Origin: Catonia carolina
Lineage: Eukaryota > Arthropoda > Insecta > Hemiptera > Achilidae
Assembly (NCBI GenBank): GCA_035578175.1
Contig: JAQMRL010000004.1
Span: 39,082,901 to 39,146,900, forward strand
Length of the DNA: 64,000 nucleotides
Direction of reading: 5' to 3'
The position numbers and the translations under genes were made by a program. Positions 10,769 to 22,089 of this stretch are shown in pieces (positions within the stretch are counted from its first letter, which is position 1; each line of letters starts with the position of its first letter). The notes beneath the pieces are model-generated. The model made no database searches, was not told the DNA's origin, and was given only the letters and a program-made list of their open reading frames with translations.

Positions 10769-11507
10769 AAAAAAAAGATTTATAAGGAAGTTAATTCACT
10801 TTGCCGATCATGTATTTCAATACAAATTTTATAAATTTTTGTTCACAAATAATCTAAAAATAACCTACATTTTGTACATTGTAATATAGATGAAAAAATG
10901 TAGGCTTTTGACACATGTATAACAAGAACTTTAACCTATTTTACTTTGTTATTGTTTAAATCAGCTCAATACGTAACAACTTCATTTACTTTTTTAAAGT
11001 TTGTTTTTTCATTTGTTTTCAGTTCGTACACTTTCAAGAATAGCCTACTGCTGTACTAACGCTGAAGGAGTTGTTTAGTATACAGCACGTAACAAATTGT
11101 TCTCAAGGTCACCGTGACCTTATTTTTCAAACATTGAGGTCAAGTTACTGCTAAAAATTTCCTATTAATGTTTGTTTTAATTTCACTTATTTACTATAAT
11201 GTATTGAGATATCGTAAATTCGATACTTATAATTATTGATTTATCAAGTGAATTAACTACAATAGATTAAGGAAAAATTTATTTGATTTTTTTTTAATGT
11301 TGTAGTTATGTGCATTAAATTTCTTAAGTCTCAAATTCTCGGTATTGTGTTTACTATTACGTCTTATCCTTTTATCAATTTAAGTTAAATGTTTCATTAC
11401 CCAAAAATTACATCAAATTTTCACCAATTTGTGTGTCGCAGAAATTTCAAATAGCCTAAATTCTAACAAAATATATTATGTAGTAATTAGGTATATAATT
11501 AAGTATA
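10769..11507. other. unassigned AT-rich sequence
   Basis: Very AT-rich. No frame, RNA gene or shared repeat recognised. Confidence 0.5.
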
Positions 11508-12434
11508 AAAATCTGGTGTGAACACTCACACGACTTTCTCTTGCCAATGCAAATAATGACTAATATAAATTAACATTGATAGTAATAAAACATTAAAAAT
11601 AAACAAAAACGTACCTCAAAAAACATAGACTAACCTTATTTTAATCATGAGTGAATGATGCAAAATGAAAATCAACCTCAGTTTGGCTTAAAAATACGGA
11701 AAATCACTCTTTCACGCTAAACTAGGCTCCGCAGAGAAAATGCTCAAAAAATGTTGTAGATCTTTTAATTTCCTATAAATTTGAATATATACACTTCTGT
11801 CGTAAATTGCATACTATGGCCGAAAAACAATTTTTTACAGATTTTTATAAAAGAAAGAAAATCACTAATTACCGCTGAACTAAGCATTATACAAAGAAGT
11901 GTTTGCAATAAAATTTGTAGGTCTTTACATTTTCTTCAACTTTGAATATATACACTTTTGCCCTAAAATGCAAATTAAGACCGCAATCTTAAAAAGACCA
12001 ATTTTTTATAAGTACGAAAGAACAGCCTCCCCAAGAATTTCAGCAGACATGACGCCTACCCTATCATGTAGACCATTAAAATTGTAGTAAATGAAGCGAT
12101 TTAAAAAAACCGTAGGAGCCGTTTTTGGGAAAATCGCAAAAAATAAAAAAAACACGAATAAACTACTACTTCCGGTTGACCGATTTTGATGAAAATGTTT
12201 ATGTCGGGTCCTCTCGTGGTATGTAACTTAAATTTCAAGTTTCAATTTCGTACGATGTTCCGTTCTTGAGATATTTTGTTCACACACACACACACACACA
12301 CACAGACCAATCGCTAAAACCATGTTGTTAGGGTTCAGGGGGTCTGAAAACGAGTATATCCGGAGAAATAATATATCCGGAGATAACAATACTTTTCTTT
12401 CTATATATTCATGTAGGCAAGAGAAAGTAAAAAT
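11508..12434 (+). mobile_element. R1 element, copy 3
   Basis: Full-length copy: AATCTGGTGTGAACACTCAC 5' end, CA run at about 12280-12303, 3' hairpin and GGCAAGAGAAAGTAAAAATT end. Small internal differences lie near the 3' end, where ATATCCGGAGA is duplicated. Confidence 0.85.
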
Positions 12435-13194
12435 TGTCCATAACATAAACAGCCAAGAAAGTAGCCCTTGCTAAAATACTACAAGAAATTAAATGAAATA
12501 TTTAATGAATATTTTGAGAATACATTTATTGTAAAATCTATCCAATTAAAACACAATGCCGTTATATAAAGTTGAAAGTAACTTATTGCTTTATTGATCG
12601 CCGTATTTGCAGTCTTTAAAGTAAGGGGTAGGTCGTAAGAGGGTTCAATCAAAAAAAATCTTGCAAAACTGGTTGTTACGTGCGTAACTATATTGAAGCT
12701 ATTAGGAGCAGCTGAACGAGACCCGACCTATTCAACAAAGCGAAGGGAAGATGACTCACCTAAAGAAAAACAAGTCGCAAGATGGTAGTTCGTACATATT
12801 CTACTCGCACAGCCCTTATATTAGAAAATCAGTTTTATACCTGAAATATTCGTGACGTCATTACGGTTATACCCTCCGAACTTGCTAACTCCCCTCCTTC
12901 CCATACAATAAGACCCGGTGTTGGTTTTTTTGACCTTGGAAAATTTTGAACAGTCTTATTTCTGTTGTCCATGCGGGTTGTGTGTTAAATTGAGTGTCCG
13001 GTTGTGTTTGGTGCAGATTGTGAAATCTTTCCTTATATCGGATTATATTTGAATCATTAAAAAGGTATTCTTAAAACATCAAGTAAGTACTAATGATCCA
13101 TCTTTATGAATATATACTATACAATAAATTATTAGTTACAAGAATTTTTTCATTGTTTCAAAAATTGAAAGCGGTGTGACATTTTTATTTATTT
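12435..13194. other. unassigned sequence
   Basis: No gene recognised. A CRE-type palindrome TGACGTCA occurs at 12853-12860, which alone means little. Confidence 0.45.
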
Positions 13195-13320
13195 ATTTAT
13201 TTATTTTTACTTCCGTTCGTTTTGTAATTACTGCTAATTACGACGATTAGAAAGGATGATAAATGAAGATGAGTGATGAAAATGACCAGACATGACCGGG
13301 AATCCAACCCGGCACAACGG
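13195..13320 (-). mobile_element. SINE with type II tail, minus strand
   Basis: On the minus strand: GCCGGGTTGGATTCCCGGTC (B box), then CATTTTCATCACTCATCTTC, then TAATTAGCAGTAATTAC. These are the body and tail of the type II SINEs at 15436-16062. A (TTTA)n run ends the element. Confidence 0.65.
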
Positions 13321-13370
13321 CGTTAAAGCAAAACAAAGTAAACTGGAGTAACAAAGCCCAAAGTTTACAT

Positions 13371-13902
13371 CAGGGGTGCAGAACCCGCAGCCTGCTCTAA
13401 AATGTAGCTCTTAAATTAAGTGAAACGAAATACTATTTCATTGTAAAAGGCATAAGGCAGCACAATATTGCTGTGCAAAACAACAATATGATACTGACAT
13501 TTAGTGTTACACATACAATTTTGTTTAATACTACCTAAAATATTTCATTAGATTTCTACAAATATTACTCACCGTTAGAAATAGTTAATCTGCAAGAAAT
13601 TTTTTAAAACTTTCATTTTTGCTCGGTAGTAATTGAAATAGACTTTGAACAATTTTATTATCAATCAACGATGGAGGATTGTTGCCATCTGTGTAACGTT
13701 GGTATGTACATTATTCAAAGTTGTAGTACAATATTTTATTGTTCCGTCGTTCACCGTACCATAAAATAGTTGGATTTTAAAATTTAACCACAAGTAAAGA
13801 AGACGGATGCTAATTGTAAACTCTAGAAATTTGATTCCTGCGGTCCGGCTCAAAAATCAGTAATTAATTGGCCCACCGTTACAAAAATGTTGTGCACCCC
13901 GC
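13371..13902. mobile_element. hAT-like MITE
   Basis: Left end CAGGGGTGCAGAACCCGCAG, right end TTGTGCACCCCGC. Flanking 8-mers GTTTACAT (13363-13370) and GTTTACAA (13903-13910) agree at 7 of 8 positions. A CAGGGGT-type terminus with an 8-bp target duplication is characteristic of the hAT superfamily. The 532-bp interior has no transposase frame. Confidence 0.75.
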
Positions 13903-14017
13903 GTTTACAAGTTCAATTTAGGTACTCTCTCTTAACCGACTTGGATGGGACCAAATCGAAGTCGAATGGAATAGTCGGTTAATAGAACTATAGCTTATTT
14001 ACAACCATATAAAACTA

Positions 14018-15030
14018 TAAATATGATGTGAAACACTCACACGACTTTCTCTTGCCAATGCAAATAATGACCCATATAACCTAACATTATTAATAAAACA
14101 TTAGAAATAAACAAAAAACTAACCTCAAAAAACATAATCTTATTTTAATCATGAGAGATTGATTCAAAATTAAAACAAACTTAAGTTTGGCTTAATAATA
14201 CGGGAAATCACTTTTTGAAGCTAAAGTAGGCTCTGTAGAGAAAAACGCTTGAAACAAAAGTTGTAGATCTTTGAATTTCCGATAAATTTGATTATATGCA
14301 CTTTTGTCGTAAAATGAATAAAATGCAGGAAATATTGTAAAAACTACGGCCGAAATCTTAAAAAATCGATTTTTTACAGATTTTCATGAAAAAGAAAACA
14401 GAAAATTGCTAATTACCACTAAACTAAGCGTTATACAAAGAAATGTTTGGAATAAAAGTTTTATATTTTTAAACTCTACAACTTTTATTATACACTTTTG
14501 CGCTAAAATGCATTATAAGGCTGACCGATTTTGATGAAAATGTTCGTGTCGGGTTCTCTAGTGGTATGTAACTTAAATTTCAAGTTTCATCTTAAAAAAC
14601 CCGTTTTCTTCTACGAGAGAGCCTCCTCAAGAATTTCAGCAAACATAACGCCTACCCTATCATGTAGAACATAAAAAATTTAGTAAATGAGGCGATTTTT
14701 AAAAAAAATCGTAGGGGCCATTTTTCAGAAAGTCGCAAAAAAGTAAAAAATACACGAAGAAAATACTACTTCCGGTTGACCGATTTCGATGAAAATGTTC
14801 GCGTTGGGTCCTCTAGCGGTATGTAACCTAAATTTCAAGTTTCAATTTTGTACGATGTTCCTTTCTTGAGATATTCTGTTCACACACAGACCAATCGCTA
14901 AAAACATGTTTTTATGATTCAGGAGGTCTGAAAACGTGTATATCCGGTGAAAACTCGATTTCGAAAAATCGACATGAAAACAATACTTTCCTTCCTATAT
15001 ATTCATATAGGCAAGATGAAGTAAAAATTT
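14018..15030 (+). mobile_element. R1 element, copy 4, internally rearranged
   Basis: Recognisable 5' and 3' ends. A ~75-bp piece of the 3' half (GACCGATTTTGATGAAAATG through the TTTCAAGTTTCA motif) is present twice, at about 14522-14590 out of place and at about 14778-14850 in place. The microsatellite is reduced to four CA units. Confidence 0.8.
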
Positions 15031-15430
15031 ATTATATTTGTGATATTACCCAATTAGGATCTCGAAATACATAGGCTTATTGGAAGATTAGATATAAAAT
15101 CAGTTCTGTATTCGCCCTAAAGTATACGTATGACTTAAATGTACCTTAAGTTCGTTTTCCTGTATTGACAGGTTAATAAAATAAGATTTTACGGTACAGT
15201 AACATGTTAAAACAATAAATATCGTACTCCAGTACACACAATGTTTAGATGAACGGCAAAAGGCTGATTTAAAACCATAGCTTTTCTAATTTAGGCGAAG
15301 AGTCTTTTATAGAAATGCTCTGCTAATTAGGTAGGAACTTACTAATTTGGTATTTTACTAACATATTACTTCTTGATTAAGAATAGTTTCAAAAAGTGTT
15401 TCATCTATAATATTTGGTAGTGCGTAATGC
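15031..15430. other. unassigned sequence
   Basis: AT-rich, no gene recognised. Confidence 0.45.
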
Positions 15431-15435
15431 AGTCT

Positions 15436-15566
15436 TGGCTGGTCCGTTAGTGTAGTGGTCAGCGTAAATGGCTTCTTTCCCAAGAGGTCCCAGATTCGAT
15501 CCCTTATGTCTGGCATTTCTTCATCAATCATTTTCATCTTGGCCGTCTGTATCAATCTTAATGTAT
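15436..15566 (+). mobile_element. SINE type II, first of a cluster
   Basis: CTGGTCCGTTAGTGTAGTGG head (A box TAGTGTAGTGG), B-box-like GATTCGATCCC, body CATTTCTTCATCAATCATTT and CCGTCTGTATCAATCTTAAT. Confidence 0.7.
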
Positions 15567-15667
15567 AAAACAGTGAGACGTGAAACAAAAACACGTTTCT
15601 GTGCATTATAAATATGATTTCAAGAAAATACACCTTCCTGGTTACGAACAATTCACGAACAAAACAG

Positions 15668-15876
15668 TCCTGGCCGGCCTGTTTGTGTCGTAGTCAGTGT
15701 AACTGGCTTCTATGCTAGGGATTCCGGTTTCGATTCCCGGTTTGGTCTGTTGTGTCTTAACCAATCCTTTCATTTAATCCTGGCCGGTTGTTTTGTGTTG
15801 TACTCAGTGCAACTGACTTCTACGCCAGGATTCCCGGGGTTCGATTACCGGTTAGGTATATTGTTTCTTCATCACT
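15668..15876 (+). mobile_element. two tandem SINE type II heads
   Basis: Head 1 (15668-15750) starts CCTGGCCGGCCTGTTTGTG and has B box GTTTCGATTCCC. Head 2 (15778-15870) starts CCTGGCCGGTTGTTTTGTG and has B box GGTTCGATTACC. Both lack most of the tail, so this looks like head-to-tail multimerisation of the tRNA-like part. Confidence 0.7.
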
Positions 15877-15894
15877 CATTTTCATCTAATGCAG

Positions 15895-16062
15895 TCCTGG
15901 CCGGCTTGTCTGTTTGTAGTCAGTGCAACTGGCTTTTTTTCTAGGGGTCCCGGGTTCGATTCCCGGTCATTTATTCATCACTCATTTTCAAATATCATGT
16001 TCACCGTCTGGATTAGCAAAAATGTTCAAAACAATCTGACGTTAAACAAACACAAATAAGAA
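15895..16062 (+). mobile_element. SINE type II, complete
   Basis: CCTGGCCGGCTTGTCTGTTT head, GGTCCCGGGTTCGATTCCC with a perfect B box, CATCACTCATTTTC body, and tail CCGTCTGGATTAGCAAAAAT ending CTGACGTTAAACAAA. Confidence 0.8.
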
Positions 16063-16080
16063 AGTAAGTTGGCGTAAAAA

Positions 16081-16262
16081 ACAGGCCTTCGGGGCATAGT
16101 GACTAGTATACTAACCTACAAAGTGGAAGGTCCCAGGTTGGTTCGATTATCGGCTAGGGTCTGGAAATTTTAACGCGTTAAAACCCACCGTTACTGTACC
16201 GAAACCCACGGTAGTCGCTAATGTCCAAGCTTTTGATGCGACCCTAAATAAACTAAAAAGCA
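16081..16262 (+). mobile_element. SINE type I
   Basis: GGCCTTCGGGGCATAGTGAC head, disrupted B box region GGTTGGTTCGATTATC, tail GTAGTCGCTAATGTCCAAGC and GCGACCCTAAATAAACTAAA. Confidence 0.75.
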
Positions 16263-16317
16263 CTCTTGAACGAAAATAATATTTTATCTTTGTTTAGTAT
16301 TATGTAATATTGTTGTA

Positions 16318-16392
16318 GTTGAAAAGAGATGGATGCCGGAACAGGCCATTGAGCCTTGAAAACCTTGGTTCCTGGAAAGATGATGACGATTC
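16318..16392 (+). mobile_element. LINE 3'-end scrap
   Basis: GGATGCCGGAACAGGCCATT followed by GAGCC and ATGATGACG matches the 3' tail of the LINE remnant at 38235-38932 (GGAGCAGGCCCATTGAGCC, then a GAT repeat). Only the tail is present. Confidence 0.5.
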
Positions 16393-16417
16393 TATAGTTT
16401 ATATAGTTATATTTTTA

Positions 16418-16588
16418 TTTAACGTCGCAGCAACATATATGGTCATTAATTGAAGGATTATTCCTTTTGATTAAGGAACGAAGGGTTTGAAAGAGTGATA
16501 ATTTTCCAGGCTCTAACCGGGAATCGAACCCGGGATCTTCCGATTTGCATCGCATTACGCATATTAACCGACTAGGCCACGGAGACAA
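16418..16588 (-). mobile_element. SINE, type I-like head and tail, minus strand
   Basis: On the minus strand: GTCTCCGTGGCCTAGTCGGT head, perfect B box GGTTCGATTCCC, and tail ending CTGCGACGTTAAATAAAAA. The middle differs from other type I copies. Confidence 0.75.
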
Positions 16589-16976
16589 TCCAAATCGATT
16601 TATTTTGTTTTCTTACTTACAGAAAGAAATTTAATGGAAGTACATAATGAATTAATGCATATTGGATGAAAGTATGTATCACAGAATACCTGCTTTAGGA
16701 CTTTCCACTAAGCCCAAAAAAAGAAATGTAGATGAGCTAAAGATAAAAGGAAGCCTACTGCAGTGAAAGATTTCTGTGGATATAAGACTGCAAAGAAGCT
16801 TTCGTATGTATTTGATGTTACATTGCGTGTTCTATGATGGCTATAAACGATAAACTTTATCTTTCTTATCGAAGTTTGGGTAATATCTGAGGCGTGATTT
16901 CTTGAAATTTAGGAACTTCAACAAAAAATCTCTTGTATACTTCTGAAAATACTTAAGATATTTTTTATTCTTTTAG

Positions 16977-17267
16977 GGATGCCTGGGTGCTGTGTACGCG
17001 GATGCGGAAGTTATTGGAGACCTTCACAAATTATAAATGGTAAACAAATAAAGTACCATACATTTCCAAAAGATCCAGAAAGAGCCGTCGAATGGTTGAA
17101 CTGTATAAATCAAAATTATGATGTAAATAAGATCAAAAAGATTCGAATATGTAGCCAGCATTTTTCAGATAAATGTTATAAAAGGGATTTACAAAATGAA
17201 TTACTTGGGATTCCATCCCGCCGATCCCTAAATCATGATGCAGTTCCTGATTTAAATCTTCCAACTG
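16977..17267 (+). CDS. THAP-domain protein, first coding exon
   Basis: A T-rich tract and TTTTAG acceptor (AG at 16975-16976) precede ATG at 16979. The exon encodes a C2CH zinc-coordinating THAP DNA-binding module: Cys pair in MPGCCVRGCGSY at residues 4-10, conserved FP in YHTFPKDPERAVEW, and C-x2-H in RICSQHF around residues 60-64. The closing H-D-AVPDLNLP motif near residues 88-96 matches the AVPTIF..P element that ends THAP domains. A strong donor GTGAGTAA starts at 17268, leaving a phase-1 codon. THAP proteins are sequence-specific nuclear factors, and some derive from P-element transposases. The paralogue cannot be named from this exon. The surroundings are all repeats, but the frame is clean. 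Confidence 0.85.
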
Positions 17268-17897
17268 GTGAGTAAATAATGAATTCATGTTTAATATTAT
17301 ATGATTTTACAATTTTTAAAAAGTCTCGGAAGTTGCTCTGCTTGTACTGTTTACGGCTCTCCCACTAATTTGCATCGATACTATTCCCGTACTGTCGATT
17401 CAGCTGTTAATTATCGCTGACGCTGCTCCCACTATCACAAAGGGGAAATTAGAGAGGGAACTCTTCCCCATCTTCAGTTGGCGCATGATCATAAAAAATT
17501 TTTTACTATGTTTTTCTGAATAATAATTTAATTGCCAAAGATGGAGAAGGTCCAGCTATTAATTATTATTTCATGTCAACGTTATTATTGAATTTCACAT
17601 CTTTCATTAACCCTTGTAAGTTCTGGTTTCTCGGCCTTCCCTTTCCTTTCTTACCCTGGCTCTTATAATCAAAAATATTCACAATGAAATCATTGTGTTT
17701 CATAATATTCTCCTCAAATTTTTTGTCTTTTCTCTTCAACATTGCAATGTTTTCTCTTTGGGGCCTGTTTTTGGTAATACTAAATTATTCATATTTTCTT
17801 AAATCAGATGATCTACATTCACCTCCATAACCACACGCACATGGCTTTTATTCTTACTTTCCTTGTTACCCATGAGGCACGTAGTGGACTTTTGTTC

Positions 17898-17910
17898 GGG
17901 GGGGGGGGGG
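17898..17910 (+). repeat. G13 homopolymer
   Basis: Thirteen consecutive G, with further G runs at about 17935 (G5) and 18010 (G7) in a locally GC-richer patch. Could support G-quadruplex formation. Confidence 0.9.
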
Positions 17911-18309
17911 AGCAGAGTCTATAGATTTTGTTCGCGGGGGCTGAACCTATAGAATCGAAACAAGAATCCGCAGCATATTAGTCTGGTATGAAATTTGAAT
18001 TTCCGTTCGGAGGGGGGGCTCTGAAGCCCTCCAAGCCCCCTTGGCTGTATGACTGATCTTCGTGTTGCAAAAACACTTTAGAAAAACACTGACATGAAAA
18101 TACCTATATTCTTGTCTTGACATTGTTGTATAAATGGTGAGTTTATTATGAACGTAATTAAAATTAATAATTATCAGATTATTTCCCAACAAAATTGTAT
18201 TTTTAGTCAGTTGGTAGGCCCATAAATTAAATATGTTTCCCCCCGCCGTTACATAAAAGAGGAACTACCTATTTAAAATTAATTTTTGAACATATGCTTA
18301 TTATTTAGA

Positions 18310-18440
18310 TGGTGTAAATAACAAATTGGTCTGACCACGTTCGATTCCCGATAAGTCTGGCCTTTTTCTTCACACTTTTTCATCTATGACTCTTCATCGT
18401 CCGTATTAGCAGTAATTTTCAAAACAGTCGGAGGTAAAAC
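18310..18440 (+). mobile_element. SINE type II, 5'-damaged
   Basis: B-box-like CGTTCGATTCCCGATAAGTC, then CACTTTTTCATCTATGACTC, then CCGTATTAGCAGTAATTTTC and CAGTCGGAGGTAAAAC, the type II tail. Confidence 0.65.
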
Positions 18441-18884
18441 TCAAGAAAAAAATATATGAAAGTTGTTTGAAAAAACACATTGATAGATTCGTTTTTAGTT
18501 AGGCTACTAATTTTCTTGATTCTGTTTGTTATAGAGTATGTCAACTTTCATTAAACATTTCGTACTTTCCAGCATGTTTAAAAAATACCACTTGTAAGGC
18601 AGAAACAATTTAAAAAAAATAAAATTAGGTAAATCGTGTAATCAACGCAGACGTTAAGTCCCAGGGATAGTAAACCCGCAAGTTGTGTAGTAAAAATGTT
18701 ACTGTTCAGGTTATCTGCTGTTTTTAACCCCTAGATTTTTATTGAGTAAAACGAGTAAACGAGAAATGAGAAGCGAGGTGGTGGTTTATCTTTCTTTTCT
18801 GATTGAGTTGTAAAAAGTAAGAATCCACTGTAGCCTATACCATTTATAAAAAAGGTCTATGAATTTGATTTGTTTCATCTTTTT

Positions 18885-19395
18885 CTCACAATCAAGGATT
18901 AGGCTCCCGCCTGTTCCGACTCGCAACAGCGACAAACTATTGAATTATTACCATCTTTTGCGTGGTCTCCCAACATTTCTCCCCCTCGGTCATTATTGCA
19001 AAACACTGAGGGGGATCCTTCCCTCAGGCATTCTCTCTACGTGCTTCCTCCATCGATTTTGATATTCTGCAATCTTCCCTTTCAGGTTGTAAACATCCAG
19101 TTCCGTTCTTATGTCCTCAGTTTTTTAGTTTGTTCCTATAACTCCAACCCATTGTTCTTCACAGGAATCGCACCTGTACTCTACTCTCCTGTGATCTGGT
19201 ATTAATCCACGGCTCACTTCCATAGAGTAGGACTGGGGCAGCCGTGACCTTGTAAAACTATCTGAATTTCTTTTCTTGTTTTTCTGTCTAGGGTTCTCCT
19301 AATATTGTCAATACTGCTTGGAATTTGCCAACTTTCTTCTCTATGTCCAAATCTTGATCAAACCCGGTGTCACAACTTAAGTAATTGCATTGTGA
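18885..19395 (-). pseudogene. LINE reverse-transcriptase ORF, 3' remnant
   Basis: The minus strand translates, across several frameshifts, to the C-terminal end of a non-LTR retrotransposon ORF2. It has a degenerate VLLYGSE-type segment, then D-I-R-T-E-L-x-V-Y-N-L, then K-I-A-E-Y-Q-x-RW and HVERMPEGRIP. These are landmarks after the RT thumb in insect LINEs. Stops and frameshifts are frequent, so it is dead. Catalytic RT motifs are not present. Confidence 0.65.
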
Positions 19396-19450
19396 TATTT
19401 TTCGAGCGATTTGTAACATTTAATAAGATATTTAGAATTTTTTGCTCAAA

Positions 19451-19899
19451 ACAGACAGGTGGAGTGTTAAATTATTTGCACTCGAACTGCTAGTTCCAGG
19501 GTTACAAAAAATAGTTCTGTTTCTTATCATATTGTCAGCCAATTATATTATTATTATTATTATTATTATTATTACGACTAAAGCATTTAAGAACGGAAGA
19601 GATAGAGGTGTAAAATACACTAGTTAAAGTTCTCCTTTGAGAGTAATGAATTGTATTATACAGCCAGGCCCTGTAGTGAATGAAGTGAAAGTGTCATTTG
19701 CAGGGTGGAAAATAGATCCTTTTTAGAAGGCCTGGCATGCTAATAAGCATACCTTTTCTATTTAGTGAGGAAGACATTGGTAAACCACCTCACTTCCTCG
19801 TTTTACTTACCCTCTACAAGTTCAAACCAGCCTCTACAAGTTCAAACGCCTGTACAAGTTCAAACCAGCATTTCGGCTGATGACCTAAACAACACATAC
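19451..19899 (+). mobile_element. R2 SINE-like element, copy b
   Basis: Nearly full length from ACAGGTGGAGTGTTAAATTA to TTTCGGCTGATGACCTAAAC. A (TTA)n run of about 9 units lies at 19545-19575. The segment CTCTACAAGTTCAAACCAG is amplified three times in tandem at 19810-19868. Its 70-codon frame is interrupted. Confidence 0.85.
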
Positions 19900-20114
19900 T
19901 GAACACCTACAAAACATTTCAGCCAGATATCTTTATTGTCTGTTGCATTAAAGGAACGTTTTTTCAAAACATAATTATCAAGAAAACACATTTAAAAGGC
20001 TGTGTTTTTTATTTATTTTCTCCATTTACTGTAGTCCTGCTCCCTAATTAGGATCATCCAATTCTTCCATCAGGTCTAGTTTTAGCGTGCTTTCACAGCC
20101 TCGTGTAAGCCTAC

Positions 20115-20432
20115 TCGTTGCAAAAAATAGTTCTGTTTCATATCACATGGCCTGCCAATTAAGTGACTGAAACGTTTAAGAACATGAGGTACAGGTGTAA
20201 AAGACACTAGTCAGCGTTACCTCCTCTGAGAGTAATGAATTTCATTAAACAGCTAGACCCCGTAGGGAAGTGAAGGTGTCATTTGCCGAGTGGAAAATAG
20301 ATGTTTTTCAGAAGGCATGCTGATAAGCATATTTTTCCGCTCATTAAGGAAGGCACAGTAAACCACCTTGCTCCTCGATTTACTTAGTAAAGCCTGTAGA
20401 GGTTCAAACCAGCCTTCAGCTGATGACCTAAA
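20115..20432 (+). mobile_element. R2 element, copy c, 5'-truncated
   Basis: Begins within R2 at GTTGCAAAAAATAGTTCTGT and ends AGCTGATGACCTAAACAAAT. Confidence 0.8.
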
Positions 20433-20998
20433 CAAATATAGAATTTAATATATTTTTAATACTTACTAAATCTGTTACATATTTTTTAAACTTGATTTAC
20501 GTTTTGGAGTGTATAATCCTGTCATTGATTCTCCCCTATAAGATATCTTTGGGAGAGAAGTTTTAAATGTCTTTACTTAGTACGCGGTGTCCCTTTATGT
20601 TTTGAACAAGTTCAACTAAAATTTTTAATTATATATCTCAAGACATTTAAAACTAGACGTGAAATTATCGAAATTTTATATACCGTGTTACCTGGAGTTG
20701 CTAAAAGAGAGAAAACAAAAGAAACATAAGGTTTTAAGCAATTTAAAACTATTTTTGCAGAAACGAGGAAAACACGACTTTGGCCGTAATTGTTTATAAA
20801 TTTATAATATCTCCTTTAAATTATGATTTGTACCGTTAATTTTTGTAACGCAGATAAATATTTATATAACTCTGTATTCTAAACTGCACAGCAATCTCTT
20901 AGGATTTGAGTCTAGTGCAAAAAAATAAGAAAATACTTTTATGCAACTTATGGTGTTCTCCTTACTGTTAAATATTAATTTAATTATTTTTTTTATAG

Positions 20999-21266
20999 GT
21001 AACTCGTTCAACCTAACATCAAGAAATACTATGGAAGTTTTCTCTAATAACGAAACTAATTTTATAAATCCATTGTCGTTACAACATAAAAGAGTAGTAA
21101 AGGAACCTGATAATATTGTGTATGATAATGATAATCCTTTAAAACAGTGGACAGATTTGTCAATTAATTATGATAATAATAAATTTAAAGAGCTAAATAT
21201 TACTGGAAAACAAGATATTATTCACGAAAGTGGCATTAACCTCAACGAAGATCAAGACGTGACTAG
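20999..21266 (+). CDS. THAP gene, second coding exon (putative)
   Basis: Acceptor TTTTTTTTATAG precedes GTAACTCGTTC; donor GTATGTAC starts at 21267. The frame that continues codon-perfectly from the THAP exon stays open for the whole 268 bp. It encodes an Asn/Asp-rich, apparently unstructured stretch of about 89 residues with no domain I recognise, as is usual between a THAP domain and the C-terminal part. It ends in phase 2, so at least one more exon is expected downstream; I could not identify it. The ATG frame upstream of the acceptor (from 20941) is intronic read-through. Confidence 0.6.
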
Positions 21267-21345
21267 GTATGTACACATATTTGTTAGTTTATTTTTATAT
21301 CCCTAATTAAATGTGTTAATGTTGCAATCAGTTCAATTTAGTAAA

Positions 21346-21600
21346 ATAAGCAACTCCATGAACCAGTGAGATGAAAATTATGTATGACGTGTATGTAATT
21401 GAGGTGTAGTCTTGTACAGACCTAGGCCGACCCTTCCTGGAAGGGTATGATTAATTAAACACCTACCATCAAAGTACAAGGTAATCACTGTCTAGTATTC
21501 AAATCTGTATAAAAGTACCTTTACTAGGATTTCAACCAACCTTCGTCTCCGAAAATCAGCTGTTAAACAGCTGACTCGCGGTGACGACTTTAAAGCGGAC
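21346..21600 (-). mobile_element. tRNA-derived SINE type IV, copy 1
   Basis: About 250 bp shared with 25529-25790. On the minus strand a diverged tRNA-like head precedes a B-box-like GGTTGAAATCC, then TTTTATACAGATTTGAATAC, GACAGTGATTACCTTGTAC and a GGCCTAGGTCTGTA segment. Confidence 0.65.
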
Positions 21601-21969
21601 GCCAAATAAGCTTGCCTGCGCGAATAGTTCGGATTGGGTCGGTAGATTTCGTGTCTTAGTACCGAACTGCCTACTAAATCACAGGCGCTGAACGATGTAA
21701 ATTATCATCTATTAGCAACGTTAAAAATATTCAATTGTAAACATTTATACAACAACGCCTACCACATACAACATATTATTACAGACTAATATTTTTAGGT
21801 CAGGTAATATGTTATAACGTTGCAAGAGCGACGTGATTCTGATCACAGCTAGTACAGTACTGACCCTCACCACTCGCTGAGGCAACCGAGCACACCATTA
21901 CCAAAATAAACCTTCTGCGCACTTCAGAAAACCCCACCGGTAGGTATATTAGTTTAATCGTTTTTGTTT

Positions 21970-22008
21970 TTAGTTTATTTAAAGTCGCGTCAACATCTTG
22001 TTCAATAT
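21970..22008 (-). mobile_element. SINE type I tail fragment
   Basis: AGTTTATTTAAAGTCGCGTC with AACATCTTGTT is the inverse of the type I SINE tail. The head is missing. Confidence 0.5.
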
Positions 22009-22089
22009 TATCTGAAACTCTCTGTAATCCGGATCTCCGAATTATCCGGACAAATAATTGAAAAAAAAAATTTCAAAACCTTCAGTTGG

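Larger units (their letters stand above)
17268..20998 (+). other. intron of the THAP gene (inferred)
   Basis: Bounded by GTGAGTAA (17268) and a pyrimidine-rich tract ending TTTATAG (20998). Flanking exon phases agree: G at 17267 plus GT at 20999-21000 makes a glycine codon. The intron contains a 13-G run, a SINE, a LINE 3' remnant on the minus strand and two R2 copies. The join is inferred and no transcript is available. Confidence 0.6.

Noticed and set aside
12853..12860. CRE palindrome TGACGTCA as a regulatory site
   Set aside because: An 8-mer is expected by chance a few times in this length; a second occurs near 25447. No promoter is adjacent here.
15358..15651. 97-codon minus-strand frame as a gene
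   Set aside because: It runs straight through a type II SINE with its pol III boxes, has no splice context, and its translation follows the repeat.
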